From Bacillus sp. HF117_J1_D (GTDB taxonomy: Bacteria; Bacillota; Bacilli; Bacillales; Bacillaceae_C): 64,000 bases of DNA. The stretch spans positions 32,829 through 96,828 of the forward strand of contig JAABNQ010000006.1 of assembly GCA_009928435.1 (NCBI GenBank). Reading direction: 5' to 3'. Positions 8,388 to 16,550 of the stretch are shown here, piece after piece. Numbering within the stretch: position 1 is the first letter of the stretch; each line of letters starts with the position of its first letter. The notes below the pieces were generated by a model. That model ran no database searches. It saw only the letters and a program-made list of their open reading frames with translations, and was not told the origin of the DNA. The position numbers and the translations under genes are program-made.

Positions 8388-9386
8388 ATGAGGTTTAAAA
8401 AGAGTCTCCTTTCTTTAGTCGGCGCCATTTTCGTCTTAGGCGCTTGTAGCAGCAACTCTTCTGCGCCTGAAACAAAGCCGGCTGATTCAGACGGAAAGGA
8501 AAGCAAGGAGACATATGCGATTGGTGTCACACAATTAATGGAACATCCGGCGTTAAACCAGGCGACTGAAGGCTTTAAAAAAGCGATTGAGGAAGCTGGG
8601 CTTGATGTTGAATATGACATGCAAAATGCCCAAGGGGATAACAGTGCGAATGATACAATAGCCTCCAACTTTGTTGGCCAGAACGTGGACCTTATTTTTG
8701 CGAACTCAACACCAAGTGCTCAAGCTGCATTGAGTAAAACAACGGAAATTCCGATTGTTTTTACATCAGTTGTCGATCCAGTTGGAGCAGAGTTGATCGA
8801 CTCTATGGAGCATCCTGGCGGCAATGTAACGGGGACAAGCCATCATCATCCAGAGTCCATTCCAAAAGCACTGGAATATTTGAAAAACGAACTCAAAGCG
8901 AAAAAAGTCGGTACGATTTACAATGCGGGAGAGCAAAATTCGCGCGCTCAAATTGATAAAATTAAAAAACAGATGGAAGAATACGGATTGGAATTGGAGG
9001 AAGCGACGGTCTCCACAAGTGCGGATGTTAAGCAGGCGACGGAATCCATTGCGGATAAGGTAGATGCCATTTATTGTATTACGGATAACACGGTAGTCTC
9101 GGCTTTTGAGTCAATTGCCGATGTTGCAACTACACAGAAAGTGCCATTATTGGCAGCGGATCTTGATTCGGTTCCAAGGGGGGCTTTTGCTGCGTTCGGA
9201 GTGGACTTCTTTGAAGTCGGGCATGGAGCGGGTGAAATGGCTGTGAAAATTTTAAATGGGGAATCCAAGCCCAGTGAGATTCCTGCCGAGCCGCCTAAAA
9301 CATTGAAATTTATGGTCAACAAGGAAGTGGCCGATGTAATCGAGGTGGAAATCAAGCCGGAATGGGAAGCGGAAGTTTATGAATAA
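8388..9386 (+). CDS. Orphan ABC-type substrate-binding lipoprotein (TrpX/YtrX-like)
   Basis: Predicted 332-aa lipoprotein with a signal peptide and the lipobox LGACSSN. The mature part fits the ABC substrate-binding family often called TrpX or DUF534 (Pfam ABC_sub_bind): TYAIGVTQLMEHPALNQATEGFKKAIEE, IVFTSVVDPVGAELI, GGNVTGTS, and a late PLLAADLDSVPRGAFAAFGVDFFEVGHGAGEMAVKIL. The ATG at 8388 follows GGGGG at a normal distance. No permease or ATPase gene follows: the next gene is on the other strand, and a strong terminator closes the unit. It may deliver ligand to a carrier encoded elsewhere. Its place beside the amide regulator suggests, without proving, a nitrogen-containing ligand. Confidence 0.85.
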   Translation: MRFKKSLLSLVGAIFVLGACSSNSSAPETKPADSDGKESKETYAIGVTQLMEHPALNQATEGFKKAIEEAGLDVEYDMQNAQGDNSANDTIASNFVGQNVDLIFANSTPSAQAALSKTTEIPIVFTSVVDPVGAELIDSMEHPGGNVTGTSHHHPESIPKALEYLKNELKAKKVGTIYNAGEQNSRAQIDKIKKQMEEYGLELEEATVSTSADVKQATESIADKVDAIYCITDNTVVSAFESIADVATTQKVPLLAADLDSVPRGAFAAFGVDFFEVGHGAGEMAVKILNGESKPSEIPAEPPKTLKFMVNKEVADVIEVEIKPEWEAEVYE

Positions 9387-9517
9387 AGCAAGTGTTTAGC
9401 GGTTGAAAAAATGTGAAGACGCATCGATCAGACGGATAAAAGAGTGACAGGATTGGCACTAGCATTTCTTTTCCTTCGAATTCAGGAATCGGCAAGATAC
9501 CTCGGATAAAATGTATG

Positions 9518-9563
9518 AAAAGATCTCCTTTAGAGAAAATCTCTCTGAAAGGAGATCTTTTTG
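9518..9563 (+). terminator. Rho-independent terminator after the lipoprotein gene
   Basis: Long stem AAAGATCTCCTTTAGAGA pairing with TCTCTGAAAGGAGATCTTT, ending in a T run. The stem is strong and nearly perfect. Confidence 0.9.
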
Positions 9564-9644
9564 TGTAGAATTTTTATGTTTCCTAGATGAAGGAATCAAA
9601 ATGACGGAGAGTGTACCCATAAACATTAAATACAGCCGCGCTTT

Positions 9645-10898
9645 TTATCTTCTTTTTCTAAAAAACTCTCGGACTAAAAATGCGGACTGCGGAAAGTGCA
9701 GGCCTAGTTGCCAGGATCCGACTCCCCGTAGCTGATAATCGACGGCCAATTGAAATTTTACCGCTCGTGCCCGGATATCTTCAAACCAGACAATGTGTCT
9801 CCTGCCATCTTCATCCCAGTAAGTGTAGTGAGGCTGTTGATCTTCAGTGGAGTATTCGATAGGTACCTGGTATCTCATCGCGGTCGCATAGGCATTGGCT
9901 ACGGAAAAGGCTCTTGCACTGACAACAGACCCATTGTTCATAGTCCAATTATATCCGTAGCGTGGGACGCCCAGTACAATTTTATCCCTCCCCATCTTTG
10001 TCAGGGCATAATCAAGTGTTTTCCTCACTTCAGTAATGGGAGCAACTGGTCCGGGGGCACTTCCAGCCTCATGCCAGTCGTACGCCATGATAAAAACAAA
10101 ATCGACAGCTGCTCCGATTCCCCCATAATCAAACCCTTTCAGCCAGGGGATGTCGTCAGAACTTTTTGCGGGCACGGCCGCGGAGATGGTGAACCCCTCC
10201 GGTTTCAGGCGGTCCCTAAGGGCTGCTAAGAATCCACTATATAAATCCCGGTCACTTTCGAGGACTTGCTCAAAATCTACATTGACCCCGGCGTAATTTT
10301 TCCTCTTAACTAGATTATAAATATTATTGATTACTCGCTGACGAAGTGAAGGGGCATTTAATATTCTGTTAGTCAATTGTGAGCTAAAGCCACTCTCTGT
10401 CAGGTTCGTAATGACTACAATTGGAATCGCATCATTCTCTCTAATGAGCGAAACGACCTGCTGATCATCCAGCGTACTTAAACTACCATCTTCCAAAATG
10501 TGGTATTCGAACACACCAAAATTCGAAGTGATTGGAGCAAAGGTTTGCACATTTAGCCGGTTTTGCTCAGGGGTGGAAGGAGTCAAATAACTAAGGCCTT
10601 GCTCTGGGTGCTTTTCCCTCGGGGGGAAATAAAGCTCCATCCCGACGGTTAACTCATCAGATTGAAGCCCGTTATATAAGCGAATCGTCTCTTCTGGAAT
10701 AAAGGCAATCTGAGAAATGGAATAAAGAGAATCGCCAGGCTGCACAACATATACATTCGATGGAACCAGCAAATCCTGACCGGGAACAAGCCGGTCCGTT
10801 CTCAAACCGTTAGTGATGCGAAGGCTGTCCATCGAAATTCGATACTTGGCCGCGATTGAAAACAACGAATCCCCCAATTTCACAACATAAATAAACAT
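9645..10898 (-). CDS. LysM x2 + GH18 glycosidase, YaaH/SleL-like spore enzyme
   Basis: Cell-wall or spore-cortex hydrolase acting on N-acetylglucosamine linkages. Two LysM peptidoglycan-binding repeats lie at about residues 2-46 (YVVKLGDSLFSIAAKY) and 51-95 (YVVQPGDSLYSISQIA). A GH18 barrel of about 310 residues follows, with the catalytic motif GVNVDFE (Glu as acid/base; the middle Asp of the usual DxxDxDxE is Asn, as in this subfamily) and the later FVFIMAYDWHE. The length (417 aa) is close to B. subtilis YaaH. I start at ATG 10898; the reading frame extends upstream into a dispersed palindrome, and that extension is not credible. There is no classical signal peptide, as in other coat-associated members. 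Confidence 0.85.
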   Translation of the reverse strand: MFIYVVKLGDSLFSIAAKYRISMDSLRITNGLRTDRLVPGQDLLVPSNVYVVQPGDSLYSISQIAFIPEETIRLYNGLQSDELTVGMELYFPPREKHPEQGLSYLTPSTPEQNRLNVQTFAPITSNFGVFEYHILEDGSLSTLDDQQVVSLIRENDAIPIVVITNLTESGFSSQLTNRILNAPSLRQRVINNIYNLVKRKNYAGVNVDFEQVLESDRDLYSGFLAALRDRLKPEGFTISAAVPAKSSDDIPWLKGFDYGGIGAAVDFVFIMAYDWHEAGSAPGPVAPITEVRKTLDYALTKMGRDKIVLGVPRYGYNWTMNNGSVVSARAFSVANAYATAMRYQVPIEYSTEDQQPHYTYWDEDGRRHIVWFEDIRARAVKFQLAVDYQLRGVGSWQLGLHFPQSAFLVREFFRKRR

Positions 10899-10978
10899 AT
10901 GGCACCCCATTTCATCATTAGCGGATGGTCTTTTATTAATATATATGTGGGCATGTTTTCTCTTATGTATGGGATTGA

Positions 10979-11038
10979 GGGGTCTGACCCCCATCACATT
11001 AAAGTAGTAACGAATTAACGCGGTGGGGGTCAGACCCC
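10979..11038. repeat. REP-type palindrome, 60-bp form (copy R1)
   Basis: Arms GGGGTCTGACCCC and GGGGTCAGACCCC flank a variable centre containing ACGAATTAACGCG. It lies between two convergent-sense LysM-GH18 genes. Sister copies: 12546-12597, 44754-44813, 54018-54077, 59866-59917, and the split copy holding the transposase gene at 32848-33554. Confidence 0.9.
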
Positions 11039-11049
11039 TTATTACCCAG

Positions 11050-12459
11050 CTACATTTTTCTAATAATGAAATGATCCTCCAATAAAAGCCAATTTTGTGG
11101 AAAAGGGTAGCCCAGTACCCAATAGCTCACGCCACGCAAGCCGAATTCTTTGACCAAATCAAACTTTGCCCGGGCACTGCGGGCATCCTCGAACCATACT
11201 TCATGGCGGCGCCCCTGTTCGTCTGTATATCGGAAAAACGGGGATTGCGCTCTCTCATCGTATTGAATGGTAGCACCATATTTCAATGCCCGGCGGAGAG
11301 CCTCTTGCATATCAAAGGTTTCAGCTTCCTGTCCTTGAACGTGGGGAATAATCCAATCACGCGCGTACAATTGGAAGCCCATCAAAATTTTATTACGAGG
11401 AATGACAGTGACGGCATAATCGAAAACACGCCTTATCTGATTAAGTGGTGAGATGGCTTGCGGAGGACCGAGGCGGTACCCCCATTCATAGGTCATTAAC
11501 ACAACGAAATCGGCTATTCTTCCATGAGCTTCATAGTCATGAGCTTCATATAGAAGCCCTTGTTGCTCACTGCTTGTTTTAGGTGCCAGTGCCGTGGAGA
11601 AAAAGTAACCGAGCGGATGCAGGCGGTCAGCTGCTCGCTGTAAAAATTGGTTGTAGGCTTCGCGATCTGTTTGCCTGACATTCTCAAAATCGATGTTCAA
11701 TATGCGGTAATCTTTTTCGTCCATGATATTGATTGCGTTGGTGAATAAACGCTCTTGAAGTTCAGGGTTTGATAGGATTGTATGAGCCAAGCTGGTGCCT
11801 GGGTTTGTAGAAGAAAAATTAGTAATGGACATCATAGGGACAACATGGGTTTCTTGAGCTGCTTTAATAATTGGGCCATCATTGATGGGGTCGAGGCTCC
11901 CGTCTGTTTTCATGATATAGGCGAAAGGAGTTACATACGTAAGATACTGGCCCACTTCCCGGACTTCTCTGGCCCCGGTCTCGCTCAGGTTGATGGTATA
12001 GGCATTCACATCGATGACCGGTTTCGGAAAAGGAATCGTGAGCACGGAGCCAACTGGAATGAGATTCGGATTTTGAATTTGATTCACTTTTACAATTTCC
12101 TGAACTGTTGTTCCGTAACGTTGGGCAATCTGCCAAAGGGTTTCGCCGGCTTGGACCGTATGAACACGGGCGGGAATGACTAAGACGGTACCAAGCTCAA
12201 GCATATTAGGATTTGCCAATTGATTCAGCCGTATAATCGCATCTAGTGAAACACCGTATCTTTGTGCGATCTGCCATAGAGTTTCCCCACTCCGAACAAT
12301 ATGCTGCTGGGCGGCAAGCGGAATAACAAGGGCCTGACCAATGATGAGCCGGTTCGGGTCAGGCAATTCATTCGAAGCTGCAATTTGTGAAACATTGCTG
12401 CCGTAACGGCGAGCAATCTCCGCTAAAGTCTCTCCGCTGCGGACAACATGAATAATCAT
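11050..12459 (-). CDS. LysM x3 + GH18 glycosidase, spore germination/cortex type
   Basis: Paralogue of the gene at 9645, with three LysM repeats (about residues 2-45, 54-97 and 101-144; each carries SGETL or AGETL followed by a QRYG or RRYG turn). A GH18 domain follows, with the motif ILNIDFENV and then FVVLMTYEWGY. The product is about 469 aa. SleL/YaaH-type enzymes cut cortex after lytic transglycosylases have opened it, so a role together with the germinant receptor is plausible. Start: ATG 12459, nine bases after AGGAG; ATG 12465 is also in frame but lies too close to that site. The two LysM-GH18 genes are tandem on the minus strand, separated by palindrome R1, and probably arose by duplication. 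Confidence 0.87.
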   Translation of the reverse strand: MIIHVVRSGETLAEIARRYGSNVSQIAASNELPDPNRLIIGQALVIPLAAQQHIVRSGETLWQIAQRYGVSLDAIIRLNQLANPNMLELGTVLVIPARVHTVQAGETLWQIAQRYGTTVQEIVKVNQIQNPNLIPVGSVLTIPFPKPVIDVNAYTINLSETGAREVREVGQYLTYVTPFAYIMKTDGSLDPINDGPIIKAAQETHVVPMMSITNFSSTNPGTSLAHTILSNPELQERLFTNAINIMDEKDYRILNIDFENVRQTDREAYNQFLQRAADRLHPLGYFFSTALAPKTSSEQQGLLYEAHDYEAHGRIADFVVLMTYEWGYRLGPPQAISPLNQIRRVFDYAVTVIPRNKILMGFQLYARDWIIPHVQGQEAETFDMQEALRRALKYGATIQYDERAQSPFFRYTDEQGRRHEVWFEDARSARAKFDLVKEFGLRGVSYWVLGYPFPQNWLLLEDHFIIRKM

Positions 12460-12545
12460 AGACATCCACTCCTAAACACGTCATATGACTTAGTCTATGC
12501 GTGGAAAATGGTGGAAAGAATAAAATCCGGATTAAGAAAATGAAA

Positions 12546-12597
12546 GGGGTCTGACCCCCACTGCTTTAACGCATTAACGTGGTGGGGGTCAGACCCC
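12546..12597. repeat. REP-type palindrome, 52-bp form (copy R2)
   Basis: Arms GGGGTCTGACCCC and GGGGTCAGACCCC with centre GCTTTAACGCATTAACG. It overlaps the 3' end of the LysR gene: the TGA stop of that gene (12589-12591 on the minus strand) lies in the right arm. Confidence 0.92.
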
Positions 12598-13479
12598 ATA
12601 AAAATAGAATTCCTTTATTAAGTTAATCATCCTCCGTACCAACGGGGATAGGTATCTTTTCTTATCGTATGCTAGATACACAGTCCTAGTGCTGTCGACG
12701 TCACGAATTTCCTTGGTATGAAAAGTCCCCTTTTTTGAATATTTTATATAATTTTCTGGCACTACGGTGATTCCTAATTCATTTTCTACTAGACTGACGG
12801 CCGTTTCTAATCTTTCTATCTCAAACTGAATGTTAGGCTGTATGCTGGCTTGACGAAAAACGTTTAAAACATCTTCTCGGGTTTGAAACCCTTCTTTGGA
12901 GATGATGAAAGGTTCATCCTTTAAGTCATATATCTCTAAGTCGCTTTTTTCACTTAAAGAGTGGGTTGGAGGCAGTAGGGCGACAAATCTCTCTTCATAT
13001 ATTGGGATCGTTTGTATATCTTTGCTATTGATATATTGATTGGTTATAGCAAGATGAATATCAAAATCATTCAATGCCTTTATGACATCTTTTAGGCTTA
13101 AAACTTCCAGTAAGCTTATATGAGCATCTTCGAATTCTGCTTTGAAATGTTTAATTACTTTTGGAACCCAAAATATTGAAGACTCAATAACTCCAATGGC
13201 TAGTTCTGGTGGCCCATGCGTTTTAATCCGCTTCATTTCATCTGACACGTGTTCAAAGTGTGTCATTAATTTCTTTGCTTCCTCATATAGGATTTCTCCC
13301 TCCGTAGTGAGTTTCAAGCCTCTTGTACTTCGATCAATTAATATTAGGCCAAGTTCATTTTCAAGTTTTTTTAAAGCTGTACTTAGTGAAGGCTGAGATA
13401 TATGTAATAGTGACGCTGCATTGGTAAAGGTAGATTGTTCAGCAATTGTGACAAAATACCTTAGTAATCTTAAGTCCAA
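12589..13479 (-). CDS. LysR-type transcriptional regulator, divergent from hutG
   Basis: A 296-aa LTTR. The N-terminal winged helix-turn-helix is clear (DLRLLRYFVTIAEQSTFTNAA..., QPSLSTALKKLENELG). The C-terminal two-lobed effector domain runs from about residue 90, with FIISKEGFQTREDVLNVF and VSLVENELGITVVPENYI. It is divergent from hutG across 120 bp holding CTAT-N6-ATAG at 13508-13521, a plausible T-N11-A type box, so hutG control is likely. Effector unknown. The last two codons and the stop are made by an inserted REP palindrome, so the native C-terminus may have been altered. Confidence 0.88.
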   Translation of the reverse strand: MDLRLLRYFVTIAEQSTFTNAASLLHISQPSLSTALKKLENELGLILIDRSTRGLKLTTEGEILYEEAKKLMTHFEHVSDEMKRIKTHGPPELAIGVIESSIFWVPKVIKHFKAEFEDAHISLLEVLSLKDVIKALNDFDIHLAITNQYINSKDIQTIPIYEERFVALLPPTHSLSEKSDLEIYDLKDEPFIISKEGFQTREDVLNVFRQASIQPNIQFEIERLETAVSLVENELGITVVPENYIKYSKKGTFHTKEIRDVDSTRTVYLAYDKKRYLSPLVRRMINLIKEFYFYGV

Positions 13480-13600
13480 TTTCCACCCTCCATTTATAGT
13501 TATTAACTATGGAAATATAGAAAATAGATAATAGTAATTATATACTATAGGAATTATAATTTTATATAAAGTTACTAGTTTTAATTTTTGCAAAAATAAA

Positions 13601-14587
13601 ATGTGTACCGAGGTGATTTCTATCTATACGTTACCAGATGAAAATAATTGGAACGGGAGAATCGATGATGCTGGAAATCCATTAAGCTTTCGATTCCACC
13701 AGGTTGTTAGACTCAAATCAGTAAAAGAGTTGTCAACATTTACCGGTAAAAAAACGTTCGGTATGATCGGCTTTAAATGTGATGAAGGAGTGAGGAGAAA
13801 TGGAGGAAGGATTGGGGCGGCTGCAGCTCCGGACGAGATTAGAAAGCAATTGTCCAAGCTTCCTTATCACATGAAGGCTGAAATAGTAGATGCAGGAGAC
13901 GTTGTTTGTGAAGATAAAGAATTAGAGAAGGCACAAAGTGAGCTTGGTCATTGTCTTAATAAATTATTTGCTCATTCCTATATTCCGATCATTATCGGGG
14001 GAGGGCATGAAACTCTTTATGGGCATTATTTAGGAGTTAGGCAGTTTTTTGGGGCCAATAAATCACTGGGAATTATTAATATTGATGCTCACTTTGATTT
14101 AAGAACCGACGATACTCCCTCGTCGGGAACCATGTTCAGGCAAATACTTTCAGAAGACGAAAATGCCGGTTATTTATGTTTAGGAATACAAAAATTCGGT
14201 AATACAAAACAATTGTTTGCCGAGGCATCTAAGTATAATGGCAAATATGTCAGCGAGGAAGAGATTACACAATACGATCGTACGTTTCAAGTGATTGATG
14301 AGTTTTCAAGTCAATATGACTATGTCATTGCCACTTTATGTACTGACTCAATTTCTTCGTCCGAGGCACCTGGAGTTAGCGCACCGTCGCCATTTGGACT
14401 TGATCCACGGGTAGTAAGAACAATACTTCGATATATTATTGAAAAAGATAACACGCTGAGTTTTGATTTATCAGAGGTGAACCCTTTATTTGATATAGAT
14501 GATCGAACGAGCAAATTAGGTGCGTATCTTTTAGCAGAAGTGATGGAAAGCTTTGATAAAAAATGTGGGAAAATCCACTCTGAATAG
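13601..14587 (+). CDS. hutG: Formimidoylglutamase, arginase/agmatinase family
   Basis: Last step of histidine degradation: N-formimidoyl-L-glutamate to glutamate plus formamide, with two Mn ions. Family features: GFKCDEGVRRNGGR, GGGHETLYGHY, NIDAHFDLR, EAPGVSAPSPFGL and EVNPLFDIDDRT, close to the Vibrio-type HutG pattern. The usual metal-binding Asp-x-Asp before EAPGVSAP reads Cys-Thr-Asp here, so one expected bridging Asp appears to be Cys. The start is unsettled: ATG 13601 has a weak ribosome site, while the best site (GAGGTG, 13609-13614) is followed at normal spacing only by ATC. It lies apart from hutU-hutI, which are on the other strand. Confidence 0.82.
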   Translation: MCTEVISIYTLPDENNWNGRIDDAGNPLSFRFHQVVRLKSVKELSTFTGKKTFGMIGFKCDEGVRRNGGRIGAAAAPDEIRKQLSKLPYHMKAEIVDAGDVVCEDKELEKAQSELGHCLNKLFAHSYIPIIIGGGHETLYGHYLGVRQFFGANKSLGIINIDAHFDLRTDDTPSSGTMFRQILSEDENAGYLCLGIQKFGNTKQLFAEASKYNGKYVSEEEITQYDRTFQVIDEFSSQYDYVIATLCTDSISSSEAPGVSAPSPFGLDPRVVRTILRYIIEKDNTLSFDLSEVNPLFDIDDRTSKLGAYLLAEVMESFDKKCGKIHSE

Positions 14588-14917
14588 CTTGAAAATGTTT
14601 CATCATTCTTGTTTCAATGAAGCCCTTTAAAATTGGGAGAAAGCCAACTCAAGCCATGAATAGAAAGTAGTTCTCTTCTCAACAGTTTAGCTGATAGCGC
14701 ACCGTATGACTTAAAAGGAGCAGCTCTGTGTTATTTGAAGTTCAAATCATGGCAAAAGGAGACCAAAAAGGTGAGCCCTTTTAAGAGACGTGAAGCTAGA
14801 CAGAACGCATATTTGTCAAATAGAAAACGCTATGCTTCTTACCTTTCAAAAAAATAATGCGGCATGTCGATTTACAAAGAATCAACATGCCGCATTAATT
14901 GGTTTATTTGTTCTGGT
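14588..14917. other. Intergenic stretch without a recognisable gene; one hairpin
   Basis: No supported reading frame. A strong hairpin at about 14857-14898 (TAATGCGGCATGT pairing with ACATGCCGCATTA) could end transcription from either side, although its T tract is short. Upstream of it I see no promoter and no known RNA. Confidence 0.5.
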
Positions 14918-15250
14918 ATAGGAAATGATAAAAATCTATGCTTGCGTATAACTTGTTTATCAGATTTTGCTGCGTCCAGCTCCAGCGCTTATCGACTAGC
15001 AGACTTCGCGCCTCCGCCTGCGATAAGTCAACATCGGCTCCGACGTACAGGAAGTACTAGTGCAAGCGAAGCGACAGGACGTCGCGTTTTGAGCCTGCCG
15101 ACGGACAGGACGTCCTAGTGCAAGCGAAGCGACAGGATGTCGCGTTTTGAGCCTGCCACTGCGCTTCGCGTGTTTCCTTTATCTCGTTGGAGTCACTCCA
15201 GTCTGTACGTCGATGAACAGGCGCTTCCGCTTTTGTTTTTTCACCCGATC
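14918..15250. repeat. GC-rich intergenic repeat, about 330 bp (copy 1 of 2)
   Basis: Shares long blocks with 61388-61735: AAATGATAAAAATCTATGCT, GCGTATAACTTGTTTATCAG, GCGTCCAGC, CGACTAGCAGACTTC, CGATAAGTCAACATC, TTTCCTTTATCTCGT, GTCTGTACGTCGATGAACAG and GCGCTTCCGCTTTTG. This copy contains an internal 58-bp direct repeat (starting near 15059 and 15117, sharing AGTGCAAGCGAAGCGACAGG). It resembles the GCGCTT-rich intergenic repeats common in Bacillaceae. It lies downstream of hutI. Confidence 0.85.
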
Positions 15251-15287
15251 AGTTTCTCATTAAACGAAAGCTACTTCAATTCTGTAG

Positions 15288-16550
15288 TCAATTGGACCAA
15301 GCCAGAGTTCCCTTTTTCCATACAGAGTGAACGTGATTAACGCCAAATAAATATTGTAGTTCCTGATAGTTTTTTACGTTCCAAAGGACAATGTCCGCTT
15401 GTTTTCCGACTTCCAATGACCCAACTTGTTCTTCGCGTTTTATGGCACAGGCCGCATTGTAGGTTGCGGCAGTAAGTGCTTCGGCAGGAGTCATTCTCAT
15501 TGAAATACATGCCAGGTTCATGACGAGCGGCATTGAAGTTGTCGGAGAAGACCCAGGGTTGCAATCTGTAGAAATGGCAACTGGAACTCCTTCGTCAATC
15601 ATTCTTCTTCCTTTTGCAGCTTCTTCACGTAAATATAGGGCAGTTGCTGGTAGAAGGCAAGCAATTGTACCGGCTTTTGCCATTGCCTTAATACCTTCAT
15701 CTGAAGCTTTCAAGAGGTGTTCAGCCGAAATGGCTCCTACTTTCGCGGCTAGTTCCGCTCCGCCATAAGGGACAATCTCATCTGCATGGATTTTAGGGGT
15801 TAGCCCATATTTTTTTCCCTCTTCAAGAATACGCTCTGATTGTTCCGGAGTGTATACGTCTTTTTCGCAGAAAACATCATTGAACTCCGCCAATTTCTCT
15901 TCTGCCACAACTGGAAGCATGTCATGGATGATATGATCAACAAATTCGTCCTCTCGACCTTTGTATTCTACTGGAACGGAATGCGCTCCCATAAACGTTG
16001 GTACAATCTCAACAGCGTGCTTATCTTTCAGGTTTTTCATCACTCTGAGCTGCTTCAATTCAGTCTCTAAGTTCATTCCGTAGCCACTTTTACCTTCCAC
16101 AGTTGTCACGCCATGTTTGAGAAAGGAGTCGAGCCGAGAGATCGTTTGTTCAAGGAGTTCTTCTTCGTTGGCTTCTCGGGTCATTCGCATGGTTGCGTGG
16201 ATTCCTCCACCTGCATTCATGATATCCATATAAGACGCACCTTCCAGGCGCATTTCAAACTCCTGGGCACGGCTGCCGCCAAATACAATATGAGTATGAG
16301 GGTCTATAAGCCCTGGTGTAACCAAGTGCCCAGAGGCATCGACAACCTCAGCAGCATTTACTTTATTTTTATACAGCTTTTCAATTTCCCTTGTTGTACC
16401 GACAGCTTCGATTACTCCATCCTGAATCCATAGACTGCCATCCTCGATGAGGCCTAGCTCTCCCATTGCTTCTTTTGAGCGAGGACCTTTCATTTCTGAA
16501 GCCAGTGTAGCCAGCTGTGCAGCATGTTTGATCCAAACGGGTTTTGTCAT
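15288..16550 (-). CDS. hutI: Imidazolonepropionase
   Basis: Third step of histidine degradation: 4-imidazolone-5-propanoate to N-formimidoyl-L-glutamate. It is a 420-aa metal-dependent amidohydrolase: [15 protein letters not shown] (metal His pair), [32 protein letters not shown] and STDCNPGSS (metal Asp). ATG 16550 follows AGAGGTGA and overlaps the hutU stop in an ATGA arrangement, so hutU and hutI are coupled. Confidence 0.96.
   Translation of the reverse strand: MTKPVWIKHAAQLATLASEMKGPRSKEAMGELGLIEDGSLWIQDGVIEAVGTTREIEKLYKNKVNAAEVVDASGHLVTPGLIDPHTHIVFGGSRAQEFEMRLEGASYMDIMNAGGGIHATMRMTREANEEELLEQTISRLDSFLKHGVTTVEGKSGYGMNLETELKQLRVMKNLKDKHAVEIVPTFMGAHSVPVEYKGREDEFVDHIIHDMLPVVAEEKLAEFNDVFCEKDVYTPEQSERILEEGKKYGLTPKIHADEIVPYGGAELAAKVGAISAEHLLKASDEGIKAMAKAGTIACLLPATALYLREEAAKGRRMIDEGVPVAISTDCNPGSSPTTSMPLVMNLACISMRMTPAEALTAATYNAACAIKREEQVGSLEVGKQADIVLWNVKNYQELQYLFGVNHVHSVWKKGTLAWSN

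Noticed and set aside
9511-9735. 74-aa plus-strand frame after the lipoprotein gene
   Set aside because: It begins inside a transcription terminator and overlaps the 3' end of the opposite LysM-GH18 gene.
10899-10997. N-terminal extension of the LysM-GH18 gene at 9645
   Set aside because: The extension is translated from a REP palindrome; the LysM domain starts right after ATG 10898.
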